From assembly GCA_934351835.1 (NCBI GenBank), contig CAKRJP010000004.1, forward strand, positions 107,420 to 171,419: a DNA stretch of 64,000 bases, written 5' to 3'. Under the pieces are notes generated by a model that saw only the letters and a program-made list of their open reading frames with translations, was not told the origin of the DNA and searched no databases. The translations under genes were made by a program, and so were the position numbers. Each line of letters starts with the position of its first letter. The first letter of the stretch is position 1. This DNA is from an uncultured Lachnospiraceae bacterium (GTDB lineage Bacteria > Bacillota > Clostridia > Lachnospirales > Lachnospiraceae). Shown piece by piece: positions 27,367 to 35,190 of the stretch.

Positions 27367-28017
27367 ATGAAGAAAACGAATACGATCATCACGATTGGCA
27401 GACAATTCGGAAGTGGTGGACACGATATAGGAAGTAAATTAGCAGAAGAATTGGGAATTAAGTTGTATGACAAAGAGATGCTTGATCGGGCTGCAAAAGA
27501 AAGTGGTATCTGTCAGGAACTATTTGAGAGTAATGATGAGAAACCAACGAACAGTTTTTTATATTCACTGGTTATGGATACATATTCCTTTGGTAATGGA
27601 TATACATCCGGATACATGGATATGCCTTTGAATCATAAGATTTTCCTGGCTCAGTTTGATGCGATCAAAGGAATTGCCAAAGAGGGACCGTGTGTACTGA
27701 TTGGAAGATGCGCAGATTATGCGCTGGAAGATTATAGTAATAATGTACTCCGGGTATTTATTCATGCGGAGATGGATGACCGTATCCGACGTATTGCAAA
27801 AACTTATAATCTGACTGATGCGAGAGCCAAGGATCTGATCATTAAGACAGATAAGAAACGTGCCGGATATTATAATTATTACAGCAATAAAAAATGGGGC
27901 GATGCAGCAAGTTATGATTTGTGCCTGAATAGTTCGATTCTTGGAATTGATGGAGCAGTAGAGGCAATTAAAACTTTGATTGAGATTAAAGAGAAGAACG
28001 TTGGAGTGAAGATTTGA
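27367..28017 (+). CDS. Cytidylate kinase-like family protein
   Basis: This 216-residue P-loop protein begins ITIGRQFGSGGHDIGSKLA, the variant phosphate-binding loop of the cytidylate kinase-like family, followed by LYDKEML. True Cmk has a longer CMP-binding insert, so the substrate is uncertain. ATG 27367 is preferred over GTG 27358, because AAGGAG (27351) is ten bases away from the former and touches the latter. A TATAAT at 27325-27330 may be a -10 element without a convincing -35. Confidence 0.85.
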   Translation: MKKTNTIITIGRQFGSGGHDIGSKLAEELGIKLYDKEMLDRAAKESGICQELFESNDEKPTNSFLYSLVMDTYSFGNGYTSGYMDMPLNHKIFLAQFDAIKGIAKEGPCVLIGRCADYALEDYSNNVLRVFIHAEMDDRIRRIAKTYNLTDARAKDLIIKTDKKRAGYYNYYSNKKWGDAASYDLCLNSSILGIDGAVEAIKTLIEIKEKNVGVKI

Positions 28018-28052
28018 TATTCAAGTCAAAAATTGAATATAAGATAAACTTT

Positions 28053-28098
28053 CGAGAGTAAGCAATTTGTTTTGAAAACAATTTACTTACTCTCGTTT
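28053..28098. terminator. Bidirectional terminator at the strand switch
   Basis: CGAGAGTAAG (28053-28062) pairs perfectly with CTTACTCTCG (28086-28095), and the inner bases (CAATTTGTTTT against AAAACAATTT) extend the stem. It lies between convergent genes, the kinase-like gene (+) and the recombinase (-), and can serve both. Confidence 0.7.
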
Positions 28099-28116
28099 GG
28101 GGTTTACTATATTTAC

Positions 28117-29187
28117 TTACGATTCGCGCAGTTTAACAATTCCTGCAGCTTTTCGCCGTCTGTCATCATCAATAGCCGCATAATGTTTCTTGGTTGTATT
28201 TACATCCTTATGACCGAGTACATCCGCTACAAGATAAATATCACCGGTCTCTTTATATAAAGCTGTACCATAGGTGCTTCGCAATTTGTGAGGTGTGATC
28301 TTCTTATTTGGAGTTACCTGTCGGGCATATTTCTTAACCATGTTCTCTACAGATTGGACACCCATACGTTTTCTTTGGGTAGAAAGAAATAATGCATTCT
28401 CATGGCCGGTAAGCGGAGTTATTGTCTTTCGGTCACCCTCAATATAATTCTCAAGGGCATCGGCAACTTCATCACCGAAATAGACAACCATCTGATTGCC
28501 ACCTTTTCGTGTAACAGTGATTCCATAATTTTTAAAATCAACATCTGTAAGATCCAAGCCAACACATTCTGAAACACGGATACCGGTGCCAAGCAATAAG
28601 GTCAGTATAGCGATATCACGATCTTTCGTCTTTTTATAGTAGTTGAGTGCCTGTCCTGTCAGAGTAGCGCCACAGTTTTCTACATAATCAAGCAGCATTG
28701 CAACCTCATCGGTATCCAGGCGGATAATGGCTTTGTTGTGAATCTTAGGCATATCTACCAATAAAGTAGGGTTCTTTTCAATTGCCTGCCTGGTATAATA
28801 ATAGTTATAGAAGCTTCGAAGCGCAGACATCTTTCTTTTAAGACCACGTTCTCCATTAGTGATAAATTCATCGTCATTTTCCCGTTTATATACCTTCAGA
28901 TATTCCATATATTCTTCAATATCAACCGGTTCAATACGGTCCAGATCCTGTACTTTAAACTGGTCGATGGAATAATTCTTATAGAAAGGGTTAGATTCCA
29001 CCAGAAAATGAAAAAATATTCGGATATCATACGCATAATTAATTCTGGTTCTTATGGATGAACGAGGTTCGATCGCGCGAAAATAGTCCCTGGCAAAAGG
29101 CGGTAACGTATTTAAGAGTTCACGTAATCTTAATGTATAGTCTATTTCAATCTGATCATGATAAGTTTTGTTGTTATTATTGGCCAT
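28117..29187 (-). CDS. XerS-like chromosomal tyrosine recombinase
   Basis: This 356-residue tyrosine recombinase has an N-terminal SAM-like core-binding domain and a C-terminal catalytic domain. Catalytic residues are visible: Arg in GTGIRVSE, Lys in TRKGGN, HKLR, His in LGHKDVNTT and nucleophile Tyr336 in KKHYAA. Length and blocks such as LNYYKKTKDRDIAILTLLL resemble streptococcal XerS, a single recombinase that resolves chromosome dimers at dif. It sits beside a yneA-like gene and lexA, with no phage genes, so I favour a housekeeping Xer over a mobile-element integrase. I could not identify a dif site with confidence. Confidence 0.85.
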   Translation of the reverse strand: MANNNNKTYHDQIEIDYTLRLRELLNTLPPFARDYFRAIEPRSSIRTRINYAYDIRIFFHFLVESNPFYKNYSIDQFKVQDLDRIEPVDIEEYMEYLKVYKRENDDEFITNGERGLKRKMSALRSFYNYYYTRQAIEKNPTLLVDMPKIHNKAIIRLDTDEVAMLLDYVENCGATLTGQALNYYKKTKDRDIAILTLLLGTGIRVSECVGLDLTDVDFKNYGITVTRKGGNQMVVYFGDEVADALENYIEGDRKTITPLTGHENALFLSTQRKRMGVQSVENMVKKYARQVTPNKKITPHKLRSTYGTALYKETGDIYLVADVLGHKDVNTTKKHYAAIDDDRRRKAAGIVKLRES

Positions 29188-29312
29188 ATTTATTTACTCC
29201 CTTATAAAAATCCGATATATCTTTTGGAAAAATCAGGATTTGTCGTATAGATGTATTTTTATACTATTATATCTCATATACGTCAGAAAGTCAAATCACA
29301 AGAAATTGCCTA

Positions 29313-29347
29313 ACAAAAAGGCAATGGTCTTAATAAAAGCCATTGCC
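29313..29347 (-). terminator. Terminator after the LysM gene
   Basis: Read on the minus strand, GGCAATGG and CCATTGCC (plus positions 29340-29347 and 29320-29327) form a perfect 8-base stem followed by TTTTT. It separates the yneA-like gene from the recombinase. A further TTGCC at 29306 could compete for pairing. An AT-rich hairpin (29371-29378 with 29386-29393) lies between it and the LysM stop. Confidence 0.75.
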
Positions 29348-29404
29348 AAATAATGGGGTAAGTATAATATATATAAGATGATGATTCTTATATAGCAAAA
29401 TAAA

Positions 29405-29827
29405 TTATAGATAATATGTAACCGTCAAATATTGTCCATCCTGGATCACATCGGAGGTTAAGTGATTCACTTCTTTTAATTCCTGAACATAATCTTTAAC
29501 AGAATCATAGTTATCATCCATATAGGTCTCTGCAATGTTCCATAATGTGTCACCGGAAGTAATCTCTACAGTCCTATAATATTTCGTATGATTTGTAGTA
29601 TGTATATCTGATTGTGAAACAGACTGATTCTGAACATCCTGAGCATAGCTGGTATTATAAAAAACAACGAAACCAAGAACAAATACAATCAGAATTGCTC
29701 CGGTGAGTAAACGCTTCATGTGGCGTCTATGTAAGCATTGATTACTTCTACTCTTTCTTCCTGCAGGTTGATTCTGCGGGTGCGTTGATTGATATCTTTG
29801 ACATTCATTATTATACTGATACTTCAT
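29405..29827 (-). CDS. YneA-like LysM protein, probable SOS division inhibitor
   Basis: This 140-residue protein has a polar N-terminus, one membrane segment at about residues 38-61 and a C-terminal LysM domain (VEITSGDTLWNIAETYM through QYLTVTYY). The layout and divergent position to lexA match YneA of Bacillus, which halts division during the SOS response. Promoter and operator evidence is strong: a consensus promoter lies in a region full of LexA-type boxes. The start at 29827 is set by AGGAGGGG just upstream. The N-terminal region is longer than in B. subtilis YneA. Confidence 0.8.
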   Translation of the reverse strand: MKYQYNNECQRYQSTHPQNQPAGRKSRSNQCLHRRHMKRLLTGAILIVFVLGFVVFYNTSYAQDVQNQSVSQSDIHTTNHTKYYRTVEITSGDTLWNIAETYMDDNYDSVKDYVQELKEVNHLTSDVIQDGQYLTVTYYL

Positions 29828-29859
29828 GATGACCCCTCCTGTACTAAACTGATGTTCGT

Positions 29860-29952
29860 GAACAACTGTTCTGACTATATTATATATTCAGAACAAGTGT
29901 TTGTCAACAGAAAAAAGCAAAAAAATCGAACATATTTTCTAAACATTTGTTT
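29860..29952. promoter_or_regulatory. Cluster of LexA boxes between yneA-like gene and lexA
   Basis: Candidate operators match GAAC-N4-GTTC or close: GAACAACTGTTC (29860-29871, perfect core), GAACAAGTGTTT (29891-29902), GAACATATTTTC (29928-29939) and AAACATTTGTTT (29941-29952). The first two flank or lie in the yneA-like promoter and the last overlaps the lexA -35. This predicts LexA repression of both genes, including autoregulation. Confidence 0.8.
29879..29907 (-). promoter_or_regulatory. Consensus promoter for the yneA-like gene
   Basis: On the minus strand TTGACA (29902-29907) is followed after exactly 17 bases by TATAAT (29879-29884), a perfect sigma-A match. A LexA-type box falls in the spacer and another just downstream, so the strong promoter is probably tightly repressed. 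Confidence 0.85.
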
Positions 29953-29979
29953 GCTATTTAAGGATGACTATGCTAGAAT
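29951..29979 (+). promoter_or_regulatory. Promoter for lexA
   Basis: TTGCTA (29951-29956) and TAGAAT (29974-29979) are 17 bases apart, with TGC before the -10 giving an extended element. The LexA-type box at 29941-29952 overlaps the -35. Confidence 0.65.
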
Positions 29980-30011
29980 AAATTTATAAATTATACGAGG
30001 AGGATTTCCTT

Positions 30012-30626
30012 ATGCCAGGAAAGATAAGCGACAAACAGCAGGAAATATTAGATTATATTAAATCGCAGATCATTGAGCGAGGATTCCCGCCATCTGTTCG
30101 GGATATCTGCACTGCGGTTCATCTGAAGTCAACATCTTCTGTCCACTCTCACCTTGAGACTCTGGAGAAGAACGGATATATCAGACGTGATCCGACGAAG
30201 CCGAGAGCTATTGAGATTTTAGACGAGTCATTTAATATGCTACGCCGGGAGATGGTGAATATTCCGATTCTTGGACAGGTAGCTGCCGGTGAACCGATTC
30301 TTGCAGAACAGAATATTGAAGAGTACATTCCATTTCCGGCAGAGTATGTAACTAAGAAGCAGGCATTTTTATTGCGCGTACATGGAGAGAGTATGATCAA
30401 TGCCGGTATTCTGGATGGTGATTTGGTGCTTGTGGAACAGCGCAATACTGCACATAACGGAGAAATGGTTGTAGCTATGATTGATGACAGTGCTACGGTT
30501 AAGAGATTTTATAAGGAAGAAGGTATTATAAGACTTCAACCGGAGAATGATACAATGGATCCGATCATTGTTAAAGACTGCGTGATTGTTGGAAAGGTTA
30601 TCGGAGTATTTCGAATTTTTAAGTAA
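30012..30626 (+). CDS. lexA: LexA, SOS repressor
   Basis: This 204-residue LexA has an N-terminal winged helix (SVRDICTAVHLKSTSSVHSHL) and a C-terminal S24 peptidase domain. The self-cleavage site is Ala92-Gly93, the nucleophile Ser127 is in HGESMI and the general base is Lys164. RecA-stimulated self-cleavage relieves repression of SOS genes. It starts at ATG 30012 after GAGGAGGA. It is a single forward-strand gene in a mostly reverse-strand region and is divergent from the yneA-like gene. Confidence 0.97.
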   Translation: MPGKISDKQQEILDYIKSQIIERGFPPSVRDICTAVHLKSTSSVHSHLETLEKNGYIRRDPTKPRAIEILDESFNMLRREMVNIPILGQVAAGEPILAEQNIEEYIPFPAEYVTKKQAFLLRVHGESMINAGILDGDLVLVEQRNTAHNGEMVVAMIDDSATVKRFYKEEGIIRLQPENDTMDPIIVKDCVIVGKVIGVFRIFK

Positions 30627-30643
30627 AATGAATTTTATACATA

Positions 30644-30692
30644 AAAGAAAAGGCCAGACATTTTATCTTCAAGTGTCTGACCTCTTCTCTTA
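30644..30692. terminator. Bidirectional terminator between lexA and rsfS
   Basis: AGAAAAGGCCAGACA (30646-30660) pairs with TGTCTGACCTCTTCT (30674-30688) with two mismatches around a 13-base loop. Flanking A- and T-rich tracts suit termination from both convergent genes. Confidence 0.65.
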
Positions 30693-30746
30693 ATTTCTAT
30701 TATAGGATATATACGGAGTGTTCCGTGCTTTGTACTCTCATATCTA

Positions 30747-31100
30747 CTATAGCGTTTCAATATCTTGGATTCTGGTCCCATCATTCCAGATACGTTCCAG
30801 ATTATAGAATTCGCGGTTTTCTTTATCGAAGATATGAATGATCACATCACCATAATCTAACAATACCCATGAACTGCTACGCTGCCCTTCGCGCTGATTC
30901 TGTTCATATCCGGCTTTTTGCATCTGCTCTTCTACATTATCTGTCAGAGCGTGTACCTGACTGTCACTACTACCATCGCAGATAATAAAGTAGTCTGCAA
31001 GGATAGATATCTTCGAAATGTCTATCACGCAGATATCATGACCTTTTTTGTTTTCCAGTGCAGCATATGCTGTTTTTACCATGTCTTTAATCTGGTTCAA
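30747..31100 (-). CDS. rsfS: RsfS, ribosomal silencing factor
   Basis: This 117-residue RsfS/Iojap protein binds ribosomal protein L14 and blocks subunit joining in starvation. Typical blocks are DICVIDISKISILADYFII, SSSWVLLDYGDVIIHIFD and REFYNLERIW. It is the last gene of the obgE-yhbY-nadD-yqeK-rsfS series, a conserved order; the LytR-type gene often found between yqeK and rsfS is missing here. Confidence 0.95.
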   Translation of the reverse strand: MNQIKDMVKTAYAALENKKGHDICVIDISKISILADYFIICDGSSDSQVHALTDNVEEQMQKAGYEQNQREGQRSSSWVLLDYGDVIIHIFDKENREFYNLERIWNDGTRIQDIETL

Positions 31101-31138
31101 TGTTCGTCCTCCTTATATTCATATATTATTATGAAAAA

Positions 31139-31720
31139 TTACTCTGTTTCCAGAAACTCTTTATAATACAAATATGTTTGTTCTGTCATTGGATCTATAG
31201 CCTTATTTGTGCGTTTAAGGTATGTAAGAGAATCCGTCAACATCCGATAAAGACATTGATCGATATTTTTAAATGCAAGTTCCCTTACCATTGGCATATT
31301 AGGTAGTTCGCGTCTGCCAGGTTCAATATAATCTGCAATATATATGATTTTTTCCAGAAGAGACATTGCAGGTCTTCCGGTTGTATGACTGGCAATTGCA
31401 TTTAAAATATCCTGATCCTGAATCTTATATTTATGCTCTGCAAGGTAAGCCCCCAGTTTTGCATGTAAGAGTCCTGGATTTTGGTGTTCTGTTTTCGTTA
31501 CTTCCAGATGATATTTTTTACAGAGTTTGAGTTTGTCATTATCCGGAAAGCATTTTGCACAGTCATGCAAGAGTCCTGCATACATGGCTTTCTCTATATC
31601 TGCCCCATGGCACATTGCCATAGCTGCAGATGTGTACATTACTCCCATGGTATGGTAATAACGATCTTTGTCTAATTCTTTCCATAAGGTTTTTCGAATC
31701 TGATTCAGTTTATCATCCAT
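31139..31720 (-). CDS. yqeK: YqeK, HD-domain diadenosine tetraphosphatase
   Basis: This 193-residue HD-family protein has metal ligands His23 (YYHTMGV), His52-Asp53 (GLLHDCAK) and a later aspartate (KIIYIADYIEPGR). Homologues hydrolyse Ap4A symmetrically to ADP. It lies between nadD and rsfS, the usual neighbourhood. Confidence 0.93.
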   Translation of the reverse strand: MDDKLNQIRKTLWKELDKDRYYHTMGVMYTSAAMAMCHGADIEKAMYAGLLHDCAKCFPDNDKLKLCKKYHLEVTKTEHQNPGLLHAKLGAYLAEHKYKIQDQDILNAIASHTTGRPAMSLLEKIIYIADYIEPGRRELPNMPMVRELAFKNIDQCLYRMLTDSLTYLKRTNKAIDPMTEQTYLYYKEFLETE

Positions 31721-31758
31721 AATAATTCACTTCCTGATCTGTATTTATTATGCAGGTA

Positions 31759-32373
31759 TTATGCGTCAAAAAGCTGATATTTTCGGATATACTCTTCCAC
31801 TGCTTCCGGTACATATTCATGGATGGATTCTCCATTTTTGATTTTCTGCCTGAGTTCATGTGAAGATACATGAACGAGAGGTGTCACCATTAGCCGGATA
31901 TCCACAGAATCGTAGGAAGATTCCAGTTTATGGATCTGCTCTAACATTTTCTGATTGGTATCAATTTCGTCCCTGTAAGCGGCCAAAAGCGTACAAGTCG
32001 GAAAGATACGTTCCGGATGCACCCAGTTATCCAGTGCAAATAATGAATCAGCACCAATAATAAAGTAAAATTTATCTTCCGGATAACAGTTATGAAAATG
32101 TTCCAATGTCTGATAAGAGTAAGATGTCCGATTTGCAAATGCTTCGTAAGTTTCCAGACGATATTCCGGATGACCAGTGATTGCAAGTTTTACCATCGCT
32201 ACACGATGTTGAACATCAGAACCTATTGTTGCTATATTTTTATGGGGTGGCCGTCCATTCGGCAGAAACCAAATCTCGTCCAAATGATAGATCTTATACG
32301 CCTCTTCGGCAAGCATAAGATGTCCATTGTGGATGGGATCAAAGGTGCCACCCATAATTCCTATTTTGCGCAT
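31759..32373 (-). CDS. nadD: NadD, nicotinate-nucleotide adenylyltransferase
   Basis: This 204-residue enzyme adenylates nicotinate mononucleotide in NAD synthesis. The nucleotidyltransferase signature GGTFDPIHNGHL is at the N-terminus, with FIIGADSLF in the middle and SSHELRQKIKNG (the ISSxxxR-type motif) near the end. The whole protein is present. Confidence 0.95.
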   Translation of the reverse strand: MRKIGIMGGTFDPIHNGHLMLAEEAYKIYHLDEIWFLPNGRPPHKNIATIGSDVQHRVAMVKLAITGHPEYRLETYEAFANRTSYSYQTLEHFHNCYPEDKFYFIIGADSLFALDNWVHPERIFPTCTLLAAYRDEIDTNQKMLEQIHKLESSYDSVDIRLMVTPLVHVSSHELRQKIKNGESIHEYVPEAVEEYIRKYQLFDA

Positions 32374-32410
32374 ATCTCATCACCCTGCGTATTTATGTGT
32401 ACATAAATCC

Positions 32411-32701
32411 CTAAGGAAGTACGATTTTTTTGTTCTTATCTTTGCCTTCTTTGTATAAAACGATTTTCTTACCGATAACCTGGACAACTTGTGAACGAGT
32501 ACGTTCAGCAACCAGTTCGGCAATCTCTCTAGGATCATCGATACAATTCTTTAAGACACTGATTTTGATTAGTTCTCTGGCTTCCAGTGCTTCTGCGATA
32601 GCATTTGTAAGCTCCGGAGTAATGCTGTTCTTTCCTACCTGAAAAATAGGGTCCATTGTCATTGCCAGACTTTTAAGATAAGCTCTCTGCTTTGTTGTCA
32701 T
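32411..32701 (-). CDS. yhbY: YhbY-type RNA-binding protein (CRM domain)
   Basis: This 96-residue single CRM-domain protein has AYLKSLAMTMDPIFQVGK at the N-terminus and VQVIGKKIVLYKE at the end, the usual YhbY pattern. Homologues associate with pre-50S ribosomal particles. It follows obgE at 36 bases. Confidence 0.93.
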   Translation of the reverse strand: MTTKQRAYLKSLAMTMDPIFQVGKNSITPELTNAIAEALEARELIKISVLKNCIDDPREIAELVAERTRSQVVQVIGKKIVLYKEGKDKNKKIVLP

Positions 32702-32737
32702 ATCTATTGCTCCTTTTTATCTGCAATTAATCATAGG

Positions 32738-34027
32738 TTATTTATAGTAATCAAACTGCAGGTCGTACATGCGGACAGTGTCGCCCTCTTCGATTCCTGC
32801 TTCTTCTAACTGTTCCAAGATACCGGTCTCTTTTAAGAATCTCTGGAAGAAAGCAAATCCTTTCTCGGAATCCAGGTTCGTATATCCGAGCATCTTTTCG
32901 ATACGAGGTCCTTCTACCACGAACATGTCGTCTTCCCTTTCGACAGTATAAGGAAGATCCTCATATAACAATTCATCCTCAGGGAAATACTCCTGTTCAA
33001 ATACAACAGGTGCCTGATCCAACTTGGACAATTGCTCAGAAACATAATATAATAATTCTTTGATTCCCTGTCCGGTAACTCCGGAAATTGGAAATACTTT
33101 GATACCTTTTGGCTCAAATTCATCTTTTAGGCGTTTTACAGGATCCTCTTCGCCCTCAGCAGTATAAATTGCATCAATTTTATTGGCCGCAATTACCTGA
33201 GGTCTTTTAGCAATCTCAGGATTGTATGCTTCTAATTCTGCATTAATCTTGTAAATATCTTCCACTGGATCACGTCCTTCTGTTCCGGCAGCATCTACTA
33301 CATGGATCATGAGTTTGGTACGTTCAATATGACGTAAAAATTCATGACCAAGCCCTATCCCTTCTGAAGCTCCTTCGATCAGTCCAGGCACATCTGCCAT
33401 GACGAATCCGTTACTTCCATCCAGATCCACAACTCCGAGATTGGGATTCAAAGTTGTAAAATGATAATTTGCAATCTTCGGCTGTGCATTTGTTACTCTT
33501 GATAAAAGTGTAGATTTTCCAACATTTGGGAATCCTACAAGTCCAACATCGGCAATTACTTTCAGTTCCAGACTTACCCACAATTCTTTTGCAGGCTGTC
33601 CAGGCTGAGCATATTTTGGAATCTGCATAGTTGCAGTTGCAAAATGCTGATTTCCAAGACCGCCTTTACCGCCTTTTAAGATAATCTGATGCTGATTATC
33701 TCCTGACATGTCTGCGATGACTTTACCTGATTCCGCCTCTTTGATCACAGTTCCTTCCGGTACTTTTAAAATAATATCATCGGCATCTTTTCCATGACAT
33801 CTTTTCTTACCGCCAGGTTCACCGTCCTGTGCTGCAAATTTTCTACGGTGTCTATAGTCCTGTAAAGTGTTCAGTCCTTTATCCACTTTGAAAATAACGT
33901 CACCACCTCGGCCACCATCGCCGCCATCCGGACCACCATTAGGTACATATAATTCACGACGAAAACTGACATGTCCATCGCCGCCTTTTCCTGATCTTAT
34001 AAATATCTTTGCTCTATCTGCAAACAT
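32738..34027 (-). CDS. obgE: ObgE/CgtA, ribosome-associated GTPase
   Basis: This 429-residue Obg has the glycine-rich Obg fold (residues 1-157), a GTPase domain with G1 GFPNVGKS, DVPGLIEGA and NKID, and the C-terminal OCT domain. It works in late 50S assembly and stress signalling. I chose ATG 34027 (MFADRAK) because AAAGGA is about nine bases upstream, whereas ATG 34036 abuts it; the first choice also matches the family start. A hairpin with a T run separates it from rpmA. Confidence 0.96.
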   Translation of the reverse strand: MFADRAKIFIRSGKGGDGHVSFRRELYVPNGGPDGGDGGRGGDVIFKVDKGLNTLQDYRHRRKFAAQDGEPGGKKRCHGKDADDIILKVPEGTVIKEAESGKVIADMSGDNQHQIILKGGKGGLGNQHFATATMQIPKYAQPGQPAKELWVSLELKVIADVGLVGFPNVGKSTLLSRVTNAQPKIANYHFTTLNPNLGVVDLDGSNGFVMADVPGLIEGASEGIGLGHEFLRHIERTKLMIHVVDAAGTEGRDPVEDIYKINAELEAYNPEIAKRPQVIAANKIDAIYTAEGEEDPVKRLKDEFEPKGIKVFPISGVTGQGIKELLYYVSEQLSKLDQAPVVFEQEYFPEDELLYEDLPYTVEREDDMFVVEGPRIEKMLGYTNLDSEKGFAFFQRFLKETGILEQLEEAGIEEGDTVRMYDLQFDYYK

Positions 34028-34066
34028 ATACTTCATCCTTTCATATAATAAAAGAAATTCAAATGA

Positions 34067-34116
34067 TACAAAAAGTGCTGCGTTATAACTGAAACTCAGT
34101 TACTCTGCAGCACTTT
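34067..34116 (-). terminator. Terminator or attenuator between rpmA and obgE
   Basis: On the minus strand AAAGTGCTGC and GCAGCACTTT (plus 34107-34116 and 34072-34081) form a perfect 10-base stem, with a nested TAACTG/CAGTTA stem, followed by TTTTTG. It should lower obgE expression relative to the ribosomal protein genes upstream. Confidence 0.7.
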
Positions 34117-34131
34117 AAAATACTTTACTTA

Positions 34132-34416
34132 TTATTCAGCTACCGGATAGATAGAAACCTGTTTCTTATCTCTACCTTTTCTCTCGAATCTTACAACACC
34201 GTCAACAAGTGCGAATAATGTATCATCTCCGCCACGTCCAACGTTGATACCCGGGTGAATCTTTGTTCCGCGCTGTCTGTAAAGGATATTGCCAGCTTTT
34301 ACAAACTGTCCGTCTGCTCTCTTGGCACCAAGTCTTTTGGACTCAGAATCTCTACCGTTCTTAGTAGAACCAACTCCTTTTTTATGAGCGAAAAACTGAA
34401 GGTTTAATTTCATCAT
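34132..34416 (-). CDS. rpmA: Ribosomal protein L27 with Prp-cleaved N-terminal extension
   Basis: This 94-residue bL27 begins with a short leader, MKLNLQFFA, before the mature AHKKGVGSTKNGRDS. In Bacillota this leader is removed by the cysteine protease Prp, whose gene is immediately upstream (34422-34754); removal is essential because the mature N-terminus reaches the peptidyl-transferase centre. ATG-ATG leaves the first residue uncertain by one codon. Confidence 0.97.
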   Translation of the reverse strand: MMKLNLQFFAHKKGVGSTKNGRDSESKRLGAKRADGQFVKAGNILYRQRGTKIHPGINVGRGGDDTLFALVDGVVRFERKGRDKKQVSIYPVAE

Positions 34417-34421
34417 GGTTG

Positions 34422-34754
34422 TTACACCTCCTCGAATGATAATTCAATGTATTCTGCGTAGTTTTCATCAGAAGCCATTTCCTTAAGTCCAAGAAGCATT
34501 GTATTCATCAAAAGATTTGTCTCCTTCGATGGTTGATCAGTCAGATTACAGACCAGAATACCTTCCTCATCATCAGAGAAACAGGTATATTCATCGGAAG
34601 TAAACTGCTCGATTGCATTGATCGTGTTGATCATCAGAACAGAAACTGCCGCACATACGATATCCTGTCCAGGATCCGCATATTCAGCATGTCCGGATGT
34701 CTGAAATCCCATGCATTCATTCTTGCTATTTTTAAAAATGGTTATCTGAATCAT
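34422..34754 (-). CDS. prp: Prp, ribosomal-processing cysteine protease
   Basis: This 110-residue Prp (YsxB) has the catalytic pair His22 (SGHAEYA) and Cys34 (DIVCAAVS). It removes the N-terminal extension of L27, encoded five bases downstream. It lies between rplU and rpmA, as in other Bacillota. Confidence 0.95.
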   Translation of the reverse strand: MIQITIFKNSKNECMGFQTSGHAEYADPGQDIVCAAVSVLMINTINAIEQFTSDEYTCFSDDEEGILVCNLTDQPSKETNLLMNTMLLGLKEMASDENYAEYIELSFEEV

Positions 34755-34769
34755 TGGATACTCTCCAAA

Positions 34770-35078
34770 TTAAGCATTAATCTTTTCAATCTTAACTGCA
34801 GTGTACTGCTGTCTGTGACCGTTTTTCTTATGGTATCCAGTTTTTCTCTTGTACTTGTAAACGATAACTTTTTTAGCTTTACCGTTCTCAACTACAGTAG
34901 CTTCAACTGTTGCACCTTCAACTGTAGGATTTCCAACTTTTAATCCGTTGTCACTTACTGCAAGTACCTGGTCAAATGTAAAAGTCTCTCCGGCTTCTAC
35001 ACCAAGTTTTTCTACTTTAATGATATCGCCTTCGGCTACTTTGTACTGTTTACCACCTGTTGCTATAATTGCGTACAT
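34770..35078 (-). CDS. rplU: Ribosomal protein L21
   Basis: This 102-residue bL21 has the typical start MYAIIATGGKQYKV and the conserved end KRKTGYHKKNGHRQQYTAVKI. It is the first gene of rplU-prp-rpmA-(obgE). GGAGGTGCC precedes the ATG. A strong promoter and a structured leader lie upstream. Confidence 0.97.
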   Translation of the reverse strand: MYAIIATGGKQYKVAEGDIIKVEKLGVEAGETFTFDQVLAVSDNGLKVGNPTVEGATVEATVVENGKAKKVIVYKYKRKTGYHKKNGHRQQYTAVKIEKINA

Positions 35079-35156
35079 ATGGCACCTCCTATTATCATTA
35101 CTCGCCAGCTACGGTGTCTGCGAATACAGACTTATAACCTCGCTGTGCGGCATACT
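35079..35156 (-). ncRNA. L21 leader (5' UTR of rplU)
   Basis: About 75 bases separate the predicted transcript start from the rplU ATG. On the minus strand they include CCGCACAGCGAGG, then AAGTCTGTATTCGCAGAC, which forms a GTCTG/CAGAC hairpin. This resembles the L21 leader of Bacillota, thought to bind L21 and autoregulate the operon. The identification is by resemblance; a covariance search would decide. Confidence 0.6.
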
Positions 35157-35161
35157 GGTAT

Positions 35162-35190
35162 ATAATAGCATGCAAACTATTATTCGTCAA
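35162..35190 (-). promoter_or_regulatory. Promoter for rplU-prp-rpmA
   Basis: On the minus strand TTGACG (35185-35190) and TATTAT (35162-35167) are 17 bases apart. The -35 overlaps the 3' end of the amidohydrolase gene. Confidence 0.8.

Noticed and set aside
28117..29187. Phage or integrative-element integrase
   Set aside because: No phage, relaxase or attachment repeats are nearby, and the neighbours yneA-like/lexA and the XerS-like sequence fit a housekeeping recombinase.
29207..29241. Possible dif site upstream of the recombinase (AAATCC...GGATTT arms)
   Set aside because: The arm spacing and sequence do not convincingly match known dif sites; too weak to call.
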